Origin: Subtercola frigoramans
GTDB lineage: Bacteria > Actinomycetota > Actinomycetes > Actinomycetales > Microbacteriaceae
Assembly: GCF_016907385.1 (NCBI RefSeq)
Contig: NZ_JAFBBU010000001.1
Coordinates: forward strand, 3,286,001 to 3,350,000
Length of the DNA: 64,000 bases
Reading direction: 5' to 3'
This document shows, piece by piece, positions 54,685 to 63,486 of this stretch; within the stretch, counting starts at the first letter, position 1, and each line of letters begins with the position of its first letter. A program made the position numbers and the translations under genes. The notes below the pieces were generated by a model. That model saw nothing but the letters and a program-made list of their open reading frames with translations. It was not told the DNA's origin and made no database searches.

Positions 54685-56930
54685 ACGGTGTGCTCCTGTT
54701 CGGCGGTCTGTTGTGCGGCTCCCGGTGAGCGAACCGGGCTCGACTGCTCGACGGCGGCGAGCGTCTCCGGTGATGACTGCCGGTCGAGTGTCGTCACTTC
54801 GCCGGTTGCTGCCTGGATCGCCGTGATGGCGATCGTGTTGACGATGTCGGCGACCAGCGCCCCCCGCGACAGGTCATTGATCGGTTTGTTGAGGCCCTGG
54901 AGTACCGGACCTACGGCCACGGCCCCCGCACTCCGCTGCACCGCCTTGTAGGTGTTGTTGCCCGTGTTGAGGTCGGGAAAAATGAACACTGTCGCGCGCC
55001 CGGCCACCGACGATTCCGGCATCTTCGCCGCGGCGACGGCGGCGTCGGCTGCCGCGTCGTACTGGATCGGCCCCTCCACAAGCAGGTCGGGGCGCCTGGC
55101 CCTCACCAACTCGGTCGCCGTTCGCACCTTCTCGACGTCGGCCCCCATGCCCGAGGCGCCCGTCGAGTACGAGAGCATCGCGACCCGCGGCTCGATGCCG
55201 AACTGGGCCGCCGTCTCAGACGACGAGATGGCGATGTCGGCGAGCTGCTCGGCGGTCGGGTCGGGAATGACGGCGCAGTCGCCGTAGACAAGCACCCGGT
55301 CGGCGAGCGCCATCAGGAACACGCTCGACACCACAGAGACACCGGGCCGTGTCTTGATGATCTCGAAGGCCGGCCGAATGGTGTGCGCTGTCGTGTGCGC
55401 TGCTCCAGACACCATGCCGTCGGCCATGCCCAGGTGCACCATCATCGTGCCGAAGTACGACACATCGCTCACGGTGTCACGCGCCATGTCGAGCGTGATG
55501 CCGCGGTGCGACCGGATGCTCGCGTACTCCTCTGCGAAACGCTCCCGCAGCACGGGGTCGAACGGGCTGACGATGACCGCCGCGTCGAGGTTCACCCCGA
55601 GGCTCGTGGCGCGCCCGCGGATCTCCTCCTCGTCGCCGAGGATGGTGAGCCGGGCGATGCCCCGGGTGAGAACAGTGCCCGCCGCACGGAGGACCCGGTC
55701 ATCCGTGCCCTCGGGGAGAACGATGTGCCGCTTTGCCGCACGGGCCCGGTCGATGAGGCCGTATTCGAACATCAGCGGGGTGATGACGGTCGACGTACTC
55801 ACATCAAGCAGTTCGAGGAGCCTGTTGCCGTCGACATACCCTTCGAAGAGAGCGAGTGCGCCGTCGTACTTGCGCTGGGAGTCGGCGGCCAGTCGACCGC
55901 GCGTGCCGGTGATGCGCACCGCCGTGTCGTAGGTGCCGAGCGGGGTCGTGATGATCGGAATGGTGGGCGCCAGCCCGTCGATCAGCCGCTGGATCGGCTC
56001 TGGCAACTCGAACCCGCCGTTGAGGATGATGCCGGAGAGGCTGGGGAACGTCGCCGAGGCGTTTGCCATCAGCGCGGCCAGCAGAACCTCGGTGCGGTCT
56101 GCAGCGATCACGATGACCGCCCCTTCGCTGAGGCGCGGGAGCACATTCACCATCGACATGCCGGCGACCACCACACCGAGCGCTTCGCGGCCGAGCAGTC
56201 GCGAGTCACCCTTGATCATGGTGCCGCCGATCGACTCGAGCACATTCGTCATGCTCGGGGCCACCAGGATGCGGTCTTCGGGAATCGACCAGATGGGCAC
56301 GCGGCTGTCGGTCGCGCCGAAGTACGTGTCGCCCATGACGCGGGCTATCGCGTCGCGGATCTTCTCGAGGTTCTCGGGGTCGGCGCGGTTGGCGACGACG
56401 GCGACCAGCGTGGCATGGGCGGCCTTCAGCTCGACGAGGGCGAGTTCGGCGATCTGCCGCATGTCGTCGGGCGTGCGGGGCTCGGAGTGCCCGAGCATCT
56501 CTGACGACCCCTGCCCGGCGCGCCCACCGAGCACCAGAAGAACAGGAGCCCCCAGGTTGGCCGCGATACGGGCGTTGAACGAGAGCTCCGAAGGGCTGCC
56601 GACATCGGTGTAGTCCGAGCCGAGGATGACCACGGAATCGCACAACCGTTCGACGTCTTTGTAGCGCTCCACGATGCGCGAGAGCGCCGCCTCTGGGTCA
56701 GTGTGCACGTCGTCGTAGGTGACCCCGATGGTCTGCTCGTAGCTGAGCCCCGAGCCGTGATGCGCGAGCATCATCTCGAGAACATAGTCTCGCTCGGTCA
56801 CCGACCTGGCGATCGGGCGAAAGACACCGACCCGGCCGGCGGAGCGCCCGAGGATTTCGAGCACGCCCACCGCAATGGTCGACTTGCCCGAATGACCCTC
56901 GGCAGAGGTGATGTAGATACTGCGCGCCAC
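54681..56930 (-). CDS. pta: Phosphate acetyltransferase, long form
   Basis: Converts acetyl-CoA + phosphate to acetyl phosphate + CoA. This is the long (E. coli-like) form of about 749 residues: an N-terminal P-loop domain (YITSAEGHSGKSTIAVGVLE), a DRTGG domain (about 215-325) and the C-terminal PTA catalytic domain (RAKRHIVLPEGTDDRVLRAA, GMVSGAAHTTAHTIRPAFE, DLNTGNNTYKAVQRS). The GTG at 56930 is chosen because AAGGAGCAGC precedes it; the frame open to 57002 lacks such a site. It heads the pta-ackA operon. Confidence 0.97.
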   Translation of the reverse strand: MARSIYITSAEGHSGKSTIAVGVLEILGRSAGRVGVFRPIARSVTERDYVLEMMLAHHGSGLSYEQTIGVTYDDVHTDPEAALSRIVERYKDVERLCDSVVILGSDYTDVGSPSELSFNARIAANLGAPVLLVLGGRAGQGSSEMLGHSEPRTPDDMRQIAELALVELKAAHATLVAVVANRADPENLEKIRDAIARVMGDTYFGATDSRVPIWSIPEDRILVAPSMTNVLESIGGTMIKGDSRLLGREALGVVVAGMSMVNVLPRLSEGAVIVIAADRTEVLLAALMANASATFPSLSGIILNGGFELPEPIQRLIDGLAPTIPIITTPLGTYDTAVRITGTRGRLAADSQRKYDGALALFEGYVDGNRLLELLDVSTSTVITPLMFEYGLIDRARAAKRHIVLPEGTDDRVLRAAGTVLTRGIARLTILGDEEEIRGRATSLGVNLDAAVIVSPFDPVLRERFAEEYASIRSHRGITLDMARDTVSDVSYFGTMMVHLGMADGMVSGAAHTTAHTIRPAFEIIKTRPGVSVVSSVFLMALADRVLVYGDCAVIPDPTAEQLADIAISSSETAAQFGIEPRVAMLSYSTGASGMGADVEKVRTATELVRARRPDLLVEGPIQYDAAADAAVAAAKMPESSVAGRATVFIFPDLNTGNNTYKAVQRSAGAVAVGPVLQGLNKPINDLSRGALVADIVNTIAITAIQAATGEVTTLDRQSSPETLAAVEQSSPVRSPGAAQQTAEQEHTV

Positions 56931-57198
56931 GCTGCTCCTTAGACGAGAAGACCTCCCGCGCAAACCACCGCGCGATCGACCGGTCGGCATCCGTTCTGCC
57001 ATGCCTGTTCCAGACTAGGGAGTACCGGCTGGGAACGCACTGCCTGTGCACTGATCATGAACACTCTGCGACCTGTGGAGGACGACCCCGCTACAGAAAG
57101 TGCGCCTGGAGAACGGCCCGATCGCGTCGGCGACGGACCCACGTGGTCTGGCCTATAGCCCTGTTCGGCACAACGATCGAGGGGCCCAGACGAGAAAT

Positions 57199-57290
57199 GA
57201 CCCCCCGCGCACCCGCCAGAGCCCGGTTACCCTTGCTGCGTTTCCGCCCTGGGGGAGTTGGCCTGGATGGCGCCACGCGGGGAGCCGACA
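57199..57290 (-). ncRNA. ffs: Small SRP RNA (4.5S-like)
   Basis: On the minus strand, CCAACTCCCCCAGGGCGGAA followed by ACGCAGCAAGGGTAA is the conserved Ffh-binding hairpin of bacterial SRP RNA. The outer parts pair as CCCCGCG (near the 5' end) with CGCGGGG (near the 3' end), giving a molecule of about 90-97 nucleotides. It binds Ffh and targets nascent membrane proteins. Ends are estimated from the outer pairing. Confidence 0.9.
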
Positions 57291-57421
57291 CCGAGTTTAG
57301 CAACTCCACCCGCACGCGTCGAACCCCGCAACAGTCCGCAGCTCCTCCTGCACAGCCGCCCTGGCGACCGATAGGTCGACTTCACGCTGCATTCCCAGCC
57401 GCACAAGAGTTGTATGGAGGC

Positions 57422-58075
57422 ATGAGAATCGCTATAGCCGGAGGTCACGGCGCCATCGCACTGCTCACCGAGAAACGCCTCGCAGAGGCCGGCCACGAGG
57501 CGGTGGCGATCATCCGAAACCCCGATCACGCGGCAGACGTGCTCGTCGCCGGCGGCATTCCGGTGGTCATCGACCTCGAGGCAGTGGATGCCCAGACCCT
57601 CGCTCGCGACCTGCAGGGTGTCGACGCCGTCGTCTTCGCGGCCGGCGCCGGGCCGGGCTCGAGCGCCGAGCGCAAGTTGACCGTCGATCGTGACGGCGCG
57701 GTACTTCTGGCTGACGCGGCGGAGCTGGCGGGCATCCGTCGCTTCGTACTGGTCTCGTCGATGGGGGCCGATGCTTCGCTGCCCGACTCTGACGACGTCT
57801 TCCAGGTGTACCTGCGCGCCAAGGGCGAGGCCGATGAAGCGGTGCGGTCGCGCGATCTGGACTACACGATCATCCGGCCCGGTGGGCTGACCGATGAGGC
57901 CGGAACCGGGCAGGTCACACTCGCGGGGAGTACGGGGCGGGGCGGGATCCCGCGCGACGATGTTGCCGCCATCATCGTCGCAACGCTTCTCGACGGCACG
58001 GGCATCGGCGCCCAGTTCGAAGCGATCGCTGGCGACACGCCCGTGGCCGAGGCTCTGGAGGCAGTGCTCTACTGA
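57422..58075 (+). CDS. NAD(P)-binding Rossmann-fold protein (SDR-a5/NmrA-like)
   Basis: The 217-residue protein opens with the dinucleotide motif MRIAIAGGHGAIALLTEKRL and has VDAVVFAAGAGPGSSAERKL, FVLVSSMGADAS and a YLRAKGEADEAVRSRDLDY segment carrying the lysine of the YxxxK region, followed by TIIRPGGLTDE. This is the pattern of atypical SDRs often annotated as NAD(P)H-binding or sugar-epimerase-like proteins. The substrate is unknown. The ATG at 57422 is used because it gives the complete Rossmann motif; GGAGG lies almost next to it, an unusually short spacing. It stands alone, upstream of tRNA-Ser. Confidence 0.88.
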   Translation: MRIAIAGGHGAIALLTEKRLAEAGHEAVAIIRNPDHAADVLVAGGIPVVIDLEAVDAQTLARDLQGVDAVVFAAGAGPGSSAERKLTVDRDGAVLLADAAELAGIRRFVLVSSMGADASLPDSDDVFQVYLRAKGEADEAVRSRDLDYTIIRPGGLTDEAGTGQVTLAGSTGRGGIPRDDVAAIIVATLLDGTGIGAQFEAIAGDTPVAEALEAVLY

Positions 58076-58279
58076 GATTGCCGGCGACACTGCCACACAG
58101 GCACGCTCTGGATCCGTTCTGAGTGTCACGATTCGCTGATCCAGAGCCCCGCACCGACGGCAAGCGGGCCAAAGCCTTCAGTCCTCATGACGAGCGACCG
58201 CAGGCACCTGGCAGCACAACGAAAGGATTGCCGGTAGGATTCTCTTTGGCCGTTTCTGTGTTTCACGATGCGGCCGACA

Positions 58280-58367
58280 GGAGAATTCGCCTAGTGGCCT
58301 ATGGCGCACGCTTGGAAAGCGTGTTGAGTGAAAGCTCTCGCGGGTTCGAATCCCGCATTCTCCGCCA
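58280..58367 (+). tRNA. tRNA-Ser(GGA)
   Basis: The acceptor stem GGAGAAT pairs with ATTCTCC, followed by discriminator G and an encoded CCA. The anticodon arm CACGC-TTGGAAA-GCGTG gives anticodon GGA (serine, UCC codons). A long variable arm (TTGAGTGAAAGCTC region) and the T-arm GCGGGTTCGAATCCCGC confirm a class-II tRNA-Ser. Confidence 0.97.
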
Positions 58368-58372
58368 CGTCT

Positions 58373-58402
58373 GAAGCGCTCAACCCCCGGGGTGGGCGCT
58401 TT
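58373..58402 (+). terminator. Terminator-like hairpin after tRNA-Ser
   Basis: GAAGCGCTCAACCCC pairs imperfectly with GGGGTGGGCGCTTTC directly after the tRNA. There is only a short T run. Confidence 0.6.
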
Positions 58403-58463
58403 CGTCGTCTGTGCCCATCGAGCGCCGGACCATTTCGTCGCGTCGAGGCGTTGCATAGTCCGT

Positions 58464-59867
58464 TCAGGAGGTGTGCGCGGGTGCCAGCACCGAACCCGAA
58501 CCGGGCTCGGATCTCAGCTCGCCGTCGAAGACCACACGGCCTCGTGAGAGGGTCAGCGTGACGCGGCCGGGAACTTCGAAGCCTTCGTAGGGCGACCAGC
58601 CAGCATTCGACTGGAGGTCGGCCAGGTCGACCTTCCACACGGCATTGCCGTCGAAAGCGACGATGTCGGCGTCGTAGCCGGGCGCGATCGCGCCCTTGCG
58701 CTTGTCGAGTCCGTAGCGCCTCGCGGGATTGATCGTCATCGCTTCGATGGCGGCCCTGAAGGTCTTCGGCGACCGGCGGAGCGCCTCAGCGAGCACCAGG
58801 GGGTAGATGGTCTGCACTCCGGGAGCCCCGGAGTGGTTGTCGAACACATTCCTGTGGTTCTTGAACTCCACGGGCCAGGGGGCGTGATCGGAACTGATCA
58901 CGTCGACCATACCGTTCTCGATCTGGGCCCAGAGACCCTCCCGCGCCGACGCAGTGCGAAGAGGCGGGTTGATCTTCAGTCTGGTGCCCTGCTCCTTCAT
59001 GTCGCTCTCATCGAGAAGGAGGTAGTGGGGGCACGTCTCCATCGTGACGTCCATGCCGTCTTCGGCCCACGAGCGCACCAGGCTGACTGAGCGCGGCAGA
59101 CTGGTGTGGCACATGTGGATCTTCGCCCCAGCGGCCCTGCCGATCTCGAGAACGGTCAGCACGCCGAGGGTCTCAGACACCTCTGGTCGGCTTCGGATGT
59201 GCGCCAGGGGGTCGTCACCCTCTGGGCGATACCGTTCGATGAGGTGTTTGATGATGTCGTTGTTCTCGGCATGGACGCACACCGGCATGCCGTTGTCAGC
59301 CGCTGCGCTGAACACGTCGAGCAGTTCCCCATCGTGGACGCGAGGGAATCGCTGTGTATCGGTGTGGAAGGTCGAGACTTTGAAGCCCGCAGCACCTACC
59401 GCGGCCAATGCCTCGATGTTGCGCCAGCCACCGCCCGGCAGCGCGGTGCCGAGCAGTGCGACATCGATGTGTGCCTCCCGCTCGGCGAGTTCCGCCTTGC
59501 GGGAGAACCTGTCGACGGTCGAGATCGGCCCGGCCAGATCGAAGGGCATCTCGACGATGGTCGTGACCCCTCCGGCCGCCGCCGCACGGGTCGCCGCCGC
59601 GATGCCCTCGCCGTCGTGGCTGAGGCTGTGCACGTGAGCATCCACCATGCCCGGAACGAGATAACTGCTCCCTGCATCGATGGTGCGGGTCGCCGGCACC
59701 GTGTGCGGCGCGGTGACTGCGACGATGACGCCGTCACGAACCAGAACCTCCCCGACCGCCCAGCTTCCATCCGGCTGCGGCAACAGGCCCCGCACCGCAA
59801 GGTCGATGCGCGACGAACCGACCTCCGCGTCGACGACGGCAGGGGCGAGGGTGGTGTCGAGGGTCAT
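58464..59867 (-). CDS. Cyclic amidohydrolase (allantoinase/dihydroorotase family)
   Basis: The 467-residue protein has the metal-binding set of the family: HxH in VDAHVHSLSHDGEG, the carbamylated-Lys region GAAGFKVSTFHT, His in PVCVHAENNDII, His in AKIHMCHTSLPRS and the catalytic Asp in MVDVISSDHAPWPVE. Members hydrolyse cyclic amides such as allantoin, dihydroorotate or hydantoins; it most resembles allantoinases (TCPHYLLLDESDM segment). The ATG at 59867 follows AAGGAA. It is divergent from an MFS transporter, so a purine-breakdown or related heterocycle uptake-and-use pair is likely. No other purine catabolism gene is in the window. Confidence 0.88.
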   Translation of the reverse strand: MTLDTTLAPAVVDAEVGSSRIDLAVRGLLPQPDGSWAVGEVLVRDGVIVAVTAPHTVPATRTIDAGSSYLVPGMVDAHVHSLSHDGEGIAAATRAAAAGGVTTIVEMPFDLAGPISTVDRFSRKAELAEREAHIDVALLGTALPGGGWRNIEALAAVGAAGFKVSTFHTDTQRFPRVHDGELLDVFSAAADNGMPVCVHAENNDIIKHLIERYRPEGDDPLAHIRSRPEVSETLGVLTVLEIGRAAGAKIHMCHTSLPRSVSLVRSWAEDGMDVTMETCPHYLLLDESDMKEQGTRLKINPPLRTASAREGLWAQIENGMVDVISSDHAPWPVEFKNHRNVFDNHSGAPGVQTIYPLVLAEALRRSPKTFRAAIEAMTINPARRYGLDKRKGAIAPGYDADIVAFDGNAVWKVDLADLQSNAGWSPYEGFEVPGRVTLTLSRGRVVFDGELRSEPGSGSVLAPAHTS

Positions 59868-59968
59868 GTGGTTCCTTCGCGGTGCAGGCGCCACGCGGTC
59901 ACGCGTGTCGCAATGAATGGGCGCGGATTCATTCAAGGACCAAGGAAGAGCCTCAGCCACCGGATCGG

Positions 59969-60019
59969 TTCGATCGAAACGCAGGTTTCACACCATTCCC
60001 ACGCAATGGGAACGGTGTG
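59969..60019. promoter_or_regulatory. Operator-like palindromes in the amidohydrolase/MFS divergent region
   Basis: Two palindromes lie between the divergent genes: the perfect TTCGATCGAA at 59969-59978 and a hairpin at 59989-60019, CACACC-A-TTCCCA, loop CGCAA, TGGGAA-C-GGTGTG (12 paired positions with one mismatch). The second may be an operator for an unseen regulator. The rest of the 59868-60163 gap shows no gene. Confidence 0.5.
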
Positions 60020-60163
60020 CGGGCTCGTTCTCATCAATCGATAAGTGTGTAAATCCCGTGCTACGACTCAGGGCTGTCGCAGCGGATGCCCGGGGTACCT
60101 GTTTGCATGGAGATGAACCTTCGTCACCGGCCTTCCGCGGTGCAGCATCGAGAAAGCAGAGTG

Positions 60164-61567
60164 GTGACCGTGGCCTCAGACATCGTGGAGACAGAGGGTC
60201 TCGACCCGAATTTCGTGGCTCCCAGTCTGCTTGACGAAACGACCGAGCTGGCCGAAGAAAGTGGGAATGCTCCCGAATGGCAGGCTCTGCCCGAGATCGT
60301 CTCGAGCCAGGCCCGGTCGGTCAAGGTGCTCATCGCTGCCCAGATCTTCGGCTCCTTCGGAATGGGGGCCAGCGCGTCGGTGGCGATCCTGCTCGCGCAG
60401 AGTGTCATAGACAGCGAGGCACTCGCCGGTGTCGCTCGCACGTCTCTGACGCTCGGTGCCGCCGTCTTCGGTATTCCGCTCGCAATCCTTGCAACCCGAC
60501 GCGGACGGCGTTTCTCCCTGAGTTCCGGGTGGGCACTGGGCGCCGTGGGCGCCCTCGTGCTGGTGCTGGCGGCCATCCTGTCGAGTGCCGTTCTTCTCAT
60601 CGCCGGAATGCTGCTCTTCGGCGCCGGCACCGCGACGGGACTGCAGACGCGATTCTCAGCTACCGACATGGCCTTACCGAAGAAGCGCGGCCGCACCCTC
60701 TCGTATGTGGTCTGGTTCGGTCTGTTCGGCTCGGTGCTCGGGCCCAATCTCGGCTTTCCCGGAGAATACGTCGCGCGCTGGCTCGGCTTGCCCCTGCTGG
60801 CCGGGGCCTTCGTGCTTGCCGCGCTCCTCCTGGCCGTTGCTGCGGTGCTCACGCTCGTCTTCCTGCGGCCGGACCCCCTCAAGGTCGCTCAATCGCACCA
60901 TGCCGCCGCTGCGCGCGTGGCTGCCGGTGCAAACCCGGTGCCGGCCACGACGGTGCCCTCAAAGAAGAGGGGAGCATTCCGCACGGTGCTTCCCGCGATC
61001 TGGTCCATTCCCACTGCCCGGTTCGCCCTGATCGCGGTGGTCGTCTCGCACGTCTCGATGGTGAGCCTGATGACGATGACACCGGTCTTCATGGAGATGA
61101 ACGGCGCTACCGTCACGCTGGTCGGCATCACCATCTCCGTGCACGTTCTCGGCATGTTCGCCTTCGCTCCCCTCGTCGGCTGGGCCAGCGACAGACTCGG
61201 GGCACCGGCCGTGATCGTCATCGGTCAGGTCATCTTCCTCGGTAGTGCGATCGCAGCCATCGTCATCGGGCCCGAGTCGACCATGCTCACTCCGAGTCTC
61301 TTTCTTCTGGGTCTCGGATGGTCGTGCGGCACTGTTCCGGGCTCGATCCTGCTCTCCTCGAGTGTTCCCACCGAGATCCGCACCACATCGCAGGGCGTCG
61401 TCGACGCCGTGATGAATGCAGTGGCCGCACTGGCCGCCTTGTGTTCCGGCCCGGTCTTCGTGCTCATCGGTTTCAGCGGCCTGGCGATCGGAGTGATCAT
61501 CCTCGCGGCGATCGTGCTCGCGACCGCACTCGTGCTTCCGCGAGCGGCCTGGCTGCCGCGCTCGTGA
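60164..61567 (+). CDS. MFS transporter
   Basis: The protein of about 467 residues has around twelve membrane helices in two halves separated by a basic loop (about 250-275 in the mature count, SHHAAAARVAAGANP) and a typical A-motif variant between helices 2 and 3 (GIPLAILATRRGRRFSL) and again in the second half (LVGWASDRLGAPAVI). It probably imports the substrate of the divergent amidohydrolase, which is inference. The start is uncertain: the frame opens at 60086, but the GTG at 60164 (VTVASDIVETEG) sits after GAAAGCAGA and avoids an odd N-terminus. The next gene, a rhodanese, follows by about 106 bp. Confidence 0.88.
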   Translation: MTVASDIVETEGLDPNFVAPSLLDETTELAEESGNAPEWQALPEIVSSQARSVKVLIAAQIFGSFGMGASASVAILLAQSVIDSEALAGVARTSLTLGAAVFGIPLAILATRRGRRFSLSSGWALGAVGALVLVLAAILSSAVLLIAGMLLFGAGTATGLQTRFSATDMALPKKRGRTLSYVVWFGLFGSVLGPNLGFPGEYVARWLGLPLLAGAFVLAALLLAVAAVLTLVFLRPDPLKVAQSHHAAAARVAAGANPVPATTVPSKKRGAFRTVLPAIWSIPTARFALIAVVVSHVSMVSLMTMTPVFMEMNGATVTLVGITISVHVLGMFAFAPLVGWASDRLGAPAVIVIGQVIFLGSAIAAIVIGPESTMLTPSLFLLGLGWSCGTVPGSILLSSSVPTEIRTTSQGVVDAVMNAVAALAALCSGPVFVLIGFSGLAIGVIILAAIVLATALVLPRAAWLPRS

Positions 61568-61673
61568 CCAGGGCCCGGCAGGCCCGCAGATGCGCCATGC
61601 CGCCGACTCGCACGTGCACCGACCCGACTCCCATCGACCCGCACCTTCGCACCTACGAAATAAGGAGAACACC

Positions 61674-62096
61674 ATGACCCAGTCCACTGCTCCGGCGGCC
61701 GACCTCACACTGGACGAGGCAGGCGCGCTTGCCCCCCTCGAGCACGCCGGTGTTGCTCTCGCCCGCGTGAAGTCCGGCGCCGTGCTCATCGATGTGCGGG
61801 GGGCGGAGAACATCGCCCGGGATGGCGCTGTCGACGGTGCCATCCCAGTGGACCGGTACAACCTGGAGGCGGAGTTCGGCCTCGATTCACCCAATCGACA
61901 CCCAGCCGTCGTCGACCACGACACCCCCATCGTCGTGGTCTGCGGAAGCGTCCGCGGTTCCGGCCCGGTTGCACGGGAACTGATCGCACAGGGATTCACG
62001 AATGTCGTTCACGTCGAAGGCGGCGTCGCCTCGTGGCACGAGGCCGCGGGCACCCCGCAATCGGGAGACGGCGACGGCGCAACCTGCTCGGTCTGA
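61674..62096 (+). CDS. Rhodanese-like sulfurtransferase
   Basis: The 140-residue single-domain rhodanese has SGAVLIDVRGAENIARDGAV, the active-site cysteine loop IVVVCGSVRGSGPVARELIA and the final GFTNVVHVEGGVASW typical of the family. It would carry persulfide on the active-site Cys; the sulfur donor and acceptor are unknown. The ATG at 61674 follows AAGGAG nine bases upstream, so the longer frame to 61590 is wrong. The C-terminus adds a Cys (GDGATCSV). It follows the MFS gene and probably shares its transcript, ending at the terminator at 62145. Confidence 0.93.
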   Translation: MTQSTAPAADLTLDEAGALAPLEHAGVALARVKSGAVLIDVRGAENIARDGAVDGAIPVDRYNLEAEFGLDSPNRHPAVVDHDTPIVVVCGSVRGSGPVARELIAQGFTNVVHVEGGVASWHEAAGTPQSGDGDGATCSV

Positions 62097-62144
62097 TCGC
62101 TTGGTCCGATCATCCGGCGCGCCTCGGAACGCGCCATCAGCACA

Positions 62145-62188
62145 ACGAGAACAGCCCCGGAGCTTGAATGCTCCGGGGCTGTTCTCGT
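62145..62188. terminator. Strong bidirectional terminator
   Basis: A perfect 19-bp stem (ACGAGAACAGCCCCGGAGC, loop TTGAAT, then the exact complement) between the convergent rhodanese and binding-protein genes. It serves both transcripts, with short T-rich tails. Confidence 0.92.
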
Positions 62189-62198
62189 CTGCTCTGGA

Positions 62199-63311
62199 CT
62201 AGCTGAAGGCCTTCTTGAACAGGGCATTCATGGAATCGGTGAAGGTGCCGTATTCCGCGAAGGTGGGCTCAGGATTGACCGTGATCTCGCTCAGCGCGGG
62301 CTGGCCGGGAACGGCAGGCGCATCGGGCATCAGTCCGGGCTGGCCCTGCTCGGCGATCAGTTCCTGCGCCTCGGGGGTCAGCCACCAGGCGACGAGGAGA
62401 TTGGAAGCCAGGGCGTTGGGTGCGTCCTTGACGGTGCCACGGTAGAAGGTGCCGCTGGAGACGCCGTCCTTCCACTTGGCCACGAACTTCACTGGCAGGC
62501 TGTCGGTCTTGAGGAAGGCATCGCCGCGAATGTAGTCGCCGAGCCCCATCGACACCTGGCCCGTGGAGACTGCAGTGAAGAGGTCACGCTCGGAGGGGAA
62601 GATGACCGGGTCGTTGGCCCTGAACTTCGTCAGCCACGTCTCGTCGATCTTGCCAGCGGCGATCGCCGCAGAAACAAATCCGGTGTTGCCGACCATGGGG
62701 TCGTACATGCCGATCTTTCCTTTGTACTTGGGGTCGAGCAGATCGGCGAACGACGTCGGGGCGTCAGCGTCGGCGACCTGGTCGCTGTTGTAGGCCAGGG
62801 TGTAGAGATACTCGTTGCCCCCGTAGAGCTGCTCGCCGGCCGGCTTGTTCACCGCCGCCAGGCTCGATGCCAGGGGGATGCTCTGGTCGGCGAGGTACCC
62901 CTTCGAGGAGACATAGATGGCGTCTGCCCCACTCACGCTGACGTTGTCGGCGATGTACTGCTTCGTCGCCTGTTCGCTCGCAATACGCGACTGCAGTTCA
63001 GCTCCGAAGACGGTGACGTGATTCACCGTGATCTCCGGATACCGGGCCGAGAACGCCGTATAGAGCGATGCGGACGAGGTCGCGGTCACCCCATAGACGT
63101 TGATCGTGTTCTGGCCCGCTGCGACGGCCTGCTTGTACAGGTCGTCGAGGTAGGCGACGCTCTCTTCGCCGCCGAGGGCGGTGACGGTGGCGGCATCCAT
63201 GCTCGAACCGGTGGACATGTCCATGCTGGCTGCGGGAGAATCCGAGCTGCAGGCGGACAGGCCCAGTAGGGCGGCCGAGATCACGGCCACCACTGCTAAT
63301 TTCTTCTTCAT
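62199..63311 (-). CDS. ABC transporter substrate-binding lipoprotein (iron(III)/spermidine-type)
   Basis: MKKKLAVVAVISAALLGLSA followed by CSS is a lipoprotein signal (LSAC lipobox). The mature 350-residue protein has the two-lobed build of the Fbp/AfuA/PhnS-like binding proteins: INVYGVTATSSASLYTAFSA, GADAIYVSSKGYLADQ, FADLLDPKYKGKIGMYDP and YRGTVKDAPNALASNLLVAW. Ligands of this group include Fe3+, phosphonates, thiamine and polyamines; the particular one is not clear. The ATG at 63311 has AAGGAG upstream. The ATPase gene precedes it on the same strand; the permease must lie beyond the window. Confidence 0.9.
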   Translation of the reverse strand: MKKKLAVVAVISAALLGLSACSSDSPAASMDMSTGSSMDAATVTALGGEESVAYLDDLYKQAVAAGQNTINVYGVTATSSASLYTAFSARYPEITVNHVTVFGAELQSRIASEQATKQYIADNVSVSGADAIYVSSKGYLADQSIPLASSLAAVNKPAGEQLYGGNEYLYTLAYNSDQVADADAPTSFADLLDPKYKGKIGMYDPMVGNTGFVSAAIAAGKIDETWLTKFRANDPVIFPSERDLFTAVSTGQVSMGLGDYIRGDAFLKTDSLPVKFVAKWKDGVSSGTFYRGTVKDAPNALASNLLVAWWLTPEAQELIAEQGQPGLMPDAPAVPGQPALSEITVNPEPTFAEYGTFTDSMNALFKKAFS

Positions 63312-63371
63312 GTGCTGCGTACTCCTTGGGTGAGGGGGATGTGCGGGTCGGATGGAGCGGGTGGAGCAGTC

Positions 63372-63402
63372 GGTGCGATGGTGCGATGGTGCGATGGTGC
63401 GG
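63372..63402. repeat. 8-bp tandem repeat
   Basis: GGTGCGAT occurs three times followed by GGTGCGG, in the 175-bp gap between the ABC ATPase and binding-protein genes. Copy number may vary and alter spacing of the transcript leader. Confidence 0.8.
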
Positions 63403-63486
63403 TCAGCGGGCATGGTGAACGACCACGTGCCGGGCCGCCGGTCAGGGGGCCGTCACGTGTGACGTCGGGTTCGTGGCCGGGTGGGC

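Noticed and set aside
57227..58129. 300-codon minus-strand frame across the SRP RNA region
   Set aside because: It runs antisense through the NAD(P)-binding gene and into the conserved SRP RNA hairpin, so it is not a gene.
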